A DNA stretch of 7,581 nucleotides, taken from Pseudorhodobacter antarcticus. GTDB taxonomy: Bacteria; Pseudomonadota; Alphaproteobacteria; Rhodobacterales; Rhodobacteraceae. The stretch is taken from the NCBI GenBank assembly GCA_945897655.1, contig CAMDHB010000162.1, positions 1 to 7,581 on the forward strand. The letters run 5' to 3'. Under the pieces are notes generated by a model. The model searched no databases and had not been told where the DNA came from. It saw nothing but the letters and a program-made list of their open reading frames with translations. Every line of letters begins with the position of its first letter. Positions within the stretch are counted from its first letter, which is position 1. Positions 6,454-7,581 of this stretch are shown here, in pieces. Position numbers and translations under genes: made by a program.

Positions 6454-7581
6454 ATGGTAAACTTCATCGAAAGTGTTCTGCGCATGCCTCGGGCGGTGCT
6501 AGCCATCATGGCAATGCTGCTGATCGGCGGTGGGGTTGCCTATCAATCCATGCCGAAGGAAAGCTTTCCGTCCATCGACATCCCCTACTTCTATGTCTCG
6601 GTCAGCCAGACCGGCATTTCGCCGTCGGACGCCGTCGAACTGCTGGGCAAGCCGGTCGAGGACCGGTTGGACAATCTGGACGGGTTGGAAAACATTACCA
6701 CAACCGCGTCGCAGGGCCATGTGTCGGTGTTTCTGGAGTTTTCGGTTGATACCGACAAGGATGAGGCGCTGAGCGATATTCGCGCCAAGCTGGACGGGGT
6801 CGTGGGCGAACTGCCCGCCGATGCCGATGAACCCAGCATCAACGAAATCTCGTTCACCGACCGGCCCGTTCTGTCGGTTGCCGTTTATGGCGATGTGCCT
6901 GAACGCACGCTGATCAGCCGCGCGAATGAGCTGAAAGACGTTTTGCAGGACCTGCCCGATGTGCAAACCGTCGAAGTGCGCGGCACCCGGGATGAGGTGC
7001 TGGAAGTCCGCATCGACCAGCTGCATCTGGAGGCTTATGACCTGACCGCTGGCCAGTTGTTTGACGCGCTGGCCCGCAACAACATGATGGTTGCGGGCGG
7101 CACGGTGGACAATGGCAAGGGTGCCTTCAGTGTCGAAGTGCCCGGATTGATTAATGATGCCAAGGACCTGTTCGATCTGCCGCTGAAAACGGTGGGCGAT
7201 ACGGTGGTGACCTTTGGCGATGTGGCGACCATCACCCGCACCTTCAAGGACGCGACGGAATACGCCTATGTCAACGGCTCACCCGCCATCACGATTGATG
7301 TGACCAAGCGTCTGGGCACCAATATCATCGAGGTGTCGGACCAGATCCACGCCGCCACCGAAACCGTGGTCAAGGCTTGGCCTGCTGGTGTGGGCCATTC
7401 CTTCCTGCTGGACCAGTCGGTCAGCACCAAGAACCTGTACCGCACGCTGGAGGCGGCGGTTCTGACCGCCGTCGTGCTGGTTCTGGTCATGTGCATTGCC
7501 GCATTGGGTGTGCGCCCGGCGATCATGATCGGCCTGTCGATCCCGATTTCCTTCATGATGGCGTTTCTGGTCATCAACTTC
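6454..7581 (+). CDS. RND (HAE1/AcrB-like) inner-membrane efflux pump, N-terminal part (3' end outside window)
   Basis: An open frame from ATG 6454 to the last base gives 376 codons with no stop, about 35-40 percent of the usual 1000-1050-residue RND pump. TM1 is at about 14-31. It is followed by the family's conserved post-TM1 segment, with PKESFPSIDIP and later GISPSDAVELLGKPVEDRL. The porter domain follows to about 330, then TM2 (about 333-352) and the start of TM3 (about 354 onward, RPAIMIGLSIPISF). The proton-relay Asp residues of TM4 in RND pumps lie beyond the window, so activity cannot be confirmed. AGGG at 6443-6446, 7 bases before the ATG, is an acceptable ribosome binding site. An earlier ATG overlapping the adaptor's TGA (6437) reaches a stop within eight codons. 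The pump should work with the adaptor upstream and an outer-membrane channel encoded elsewhere. It is probably a multidrug or amphiphile exporter driven by the proton gradient. Confidence 0.94.
   Translation, partial: MVNFIESVLRMPRAVLAIMAMLLIGGGVAYQSMPKESFPSIDIPYFYVSVSQTGISPSDAVELLGKPVEDRLDNLDGLENITTTASQGHVSVFLEFSVDTDKDEALSDIRAKLDGVVGELPADADEPSINEISFTDRPVLSVAVYGDVPERTLISRANELKDVLQDLPDVQTVEVRGTRDEVLEVRIDQLHLEAYDLTAGQLFDALARNNMMVAGGTVDNGKGAFSVEVPGLINDAKDLFDLPLKTVGDTVVTFGDVATITRTFKDATEYAYVNGSPAITIDVTKRLGTNIIEVSDQIHAATETVVKAWPAGVGHSFLLDQSVSTKNLYRTLEAAVLTAVVLVLVMCIAALGVRPAIMIGLSIPISFMMAFLVINF

Overview
The window reads as high-GC alphaproteobacterial chromosome, most like Rhodobacterales. This rests on the strong G/C third-position bias, the protein styles and the dense gene packing. 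It is an inference, since no rRNA or other marker gene is present. I see no mobile element, CRISPR array, tRNA or integrase, and codon use looks even throughout.

Layout. Bases 1-357 (+) hold the C-terminal end of a Mur ligase / cyanophycin synthetase-type protein that began before the window. It converges on, and overlaps by 37 bases, the last gene of a leftward (-) run. In transcription order that run is a ribokinase-like sugar kinase (4150-5004), a 125-base gap, then two ABC exporter half-transporters (2183-4024 and 321-2186) joined by a 4-base ATGA overlap. The two half-transporters have complementary, unequal ATPase motifs, so they very probably form one heterodimeric exporter with one catalytic and one degenerate ATP site.

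Divergent from the kinase, across a 188-base intergenic region, is a rightward pair. It consists of an RND periplasmic adaptor (5193-6440) and the first 376 codons of its inner-membrane RND pump (6454 to the window end). No outer-membrane channel gene and no regulator gene lie inside the window.

Function. The region is export-oriented: an ATP-driven exporter lies beside a proton-motive-force-driven tripartite efflux system. The kinase between them has no obvious functional link to either. I found no clearly novel system. The points most worth a second look are the asymmetric ABC pair, the overlapping convergent gene ends, the short C-terminus of the kinase beside a run of nine G, a perfect 10-base tandem repeat just before the kinase start, and the long charged linker of the RND adaptor.
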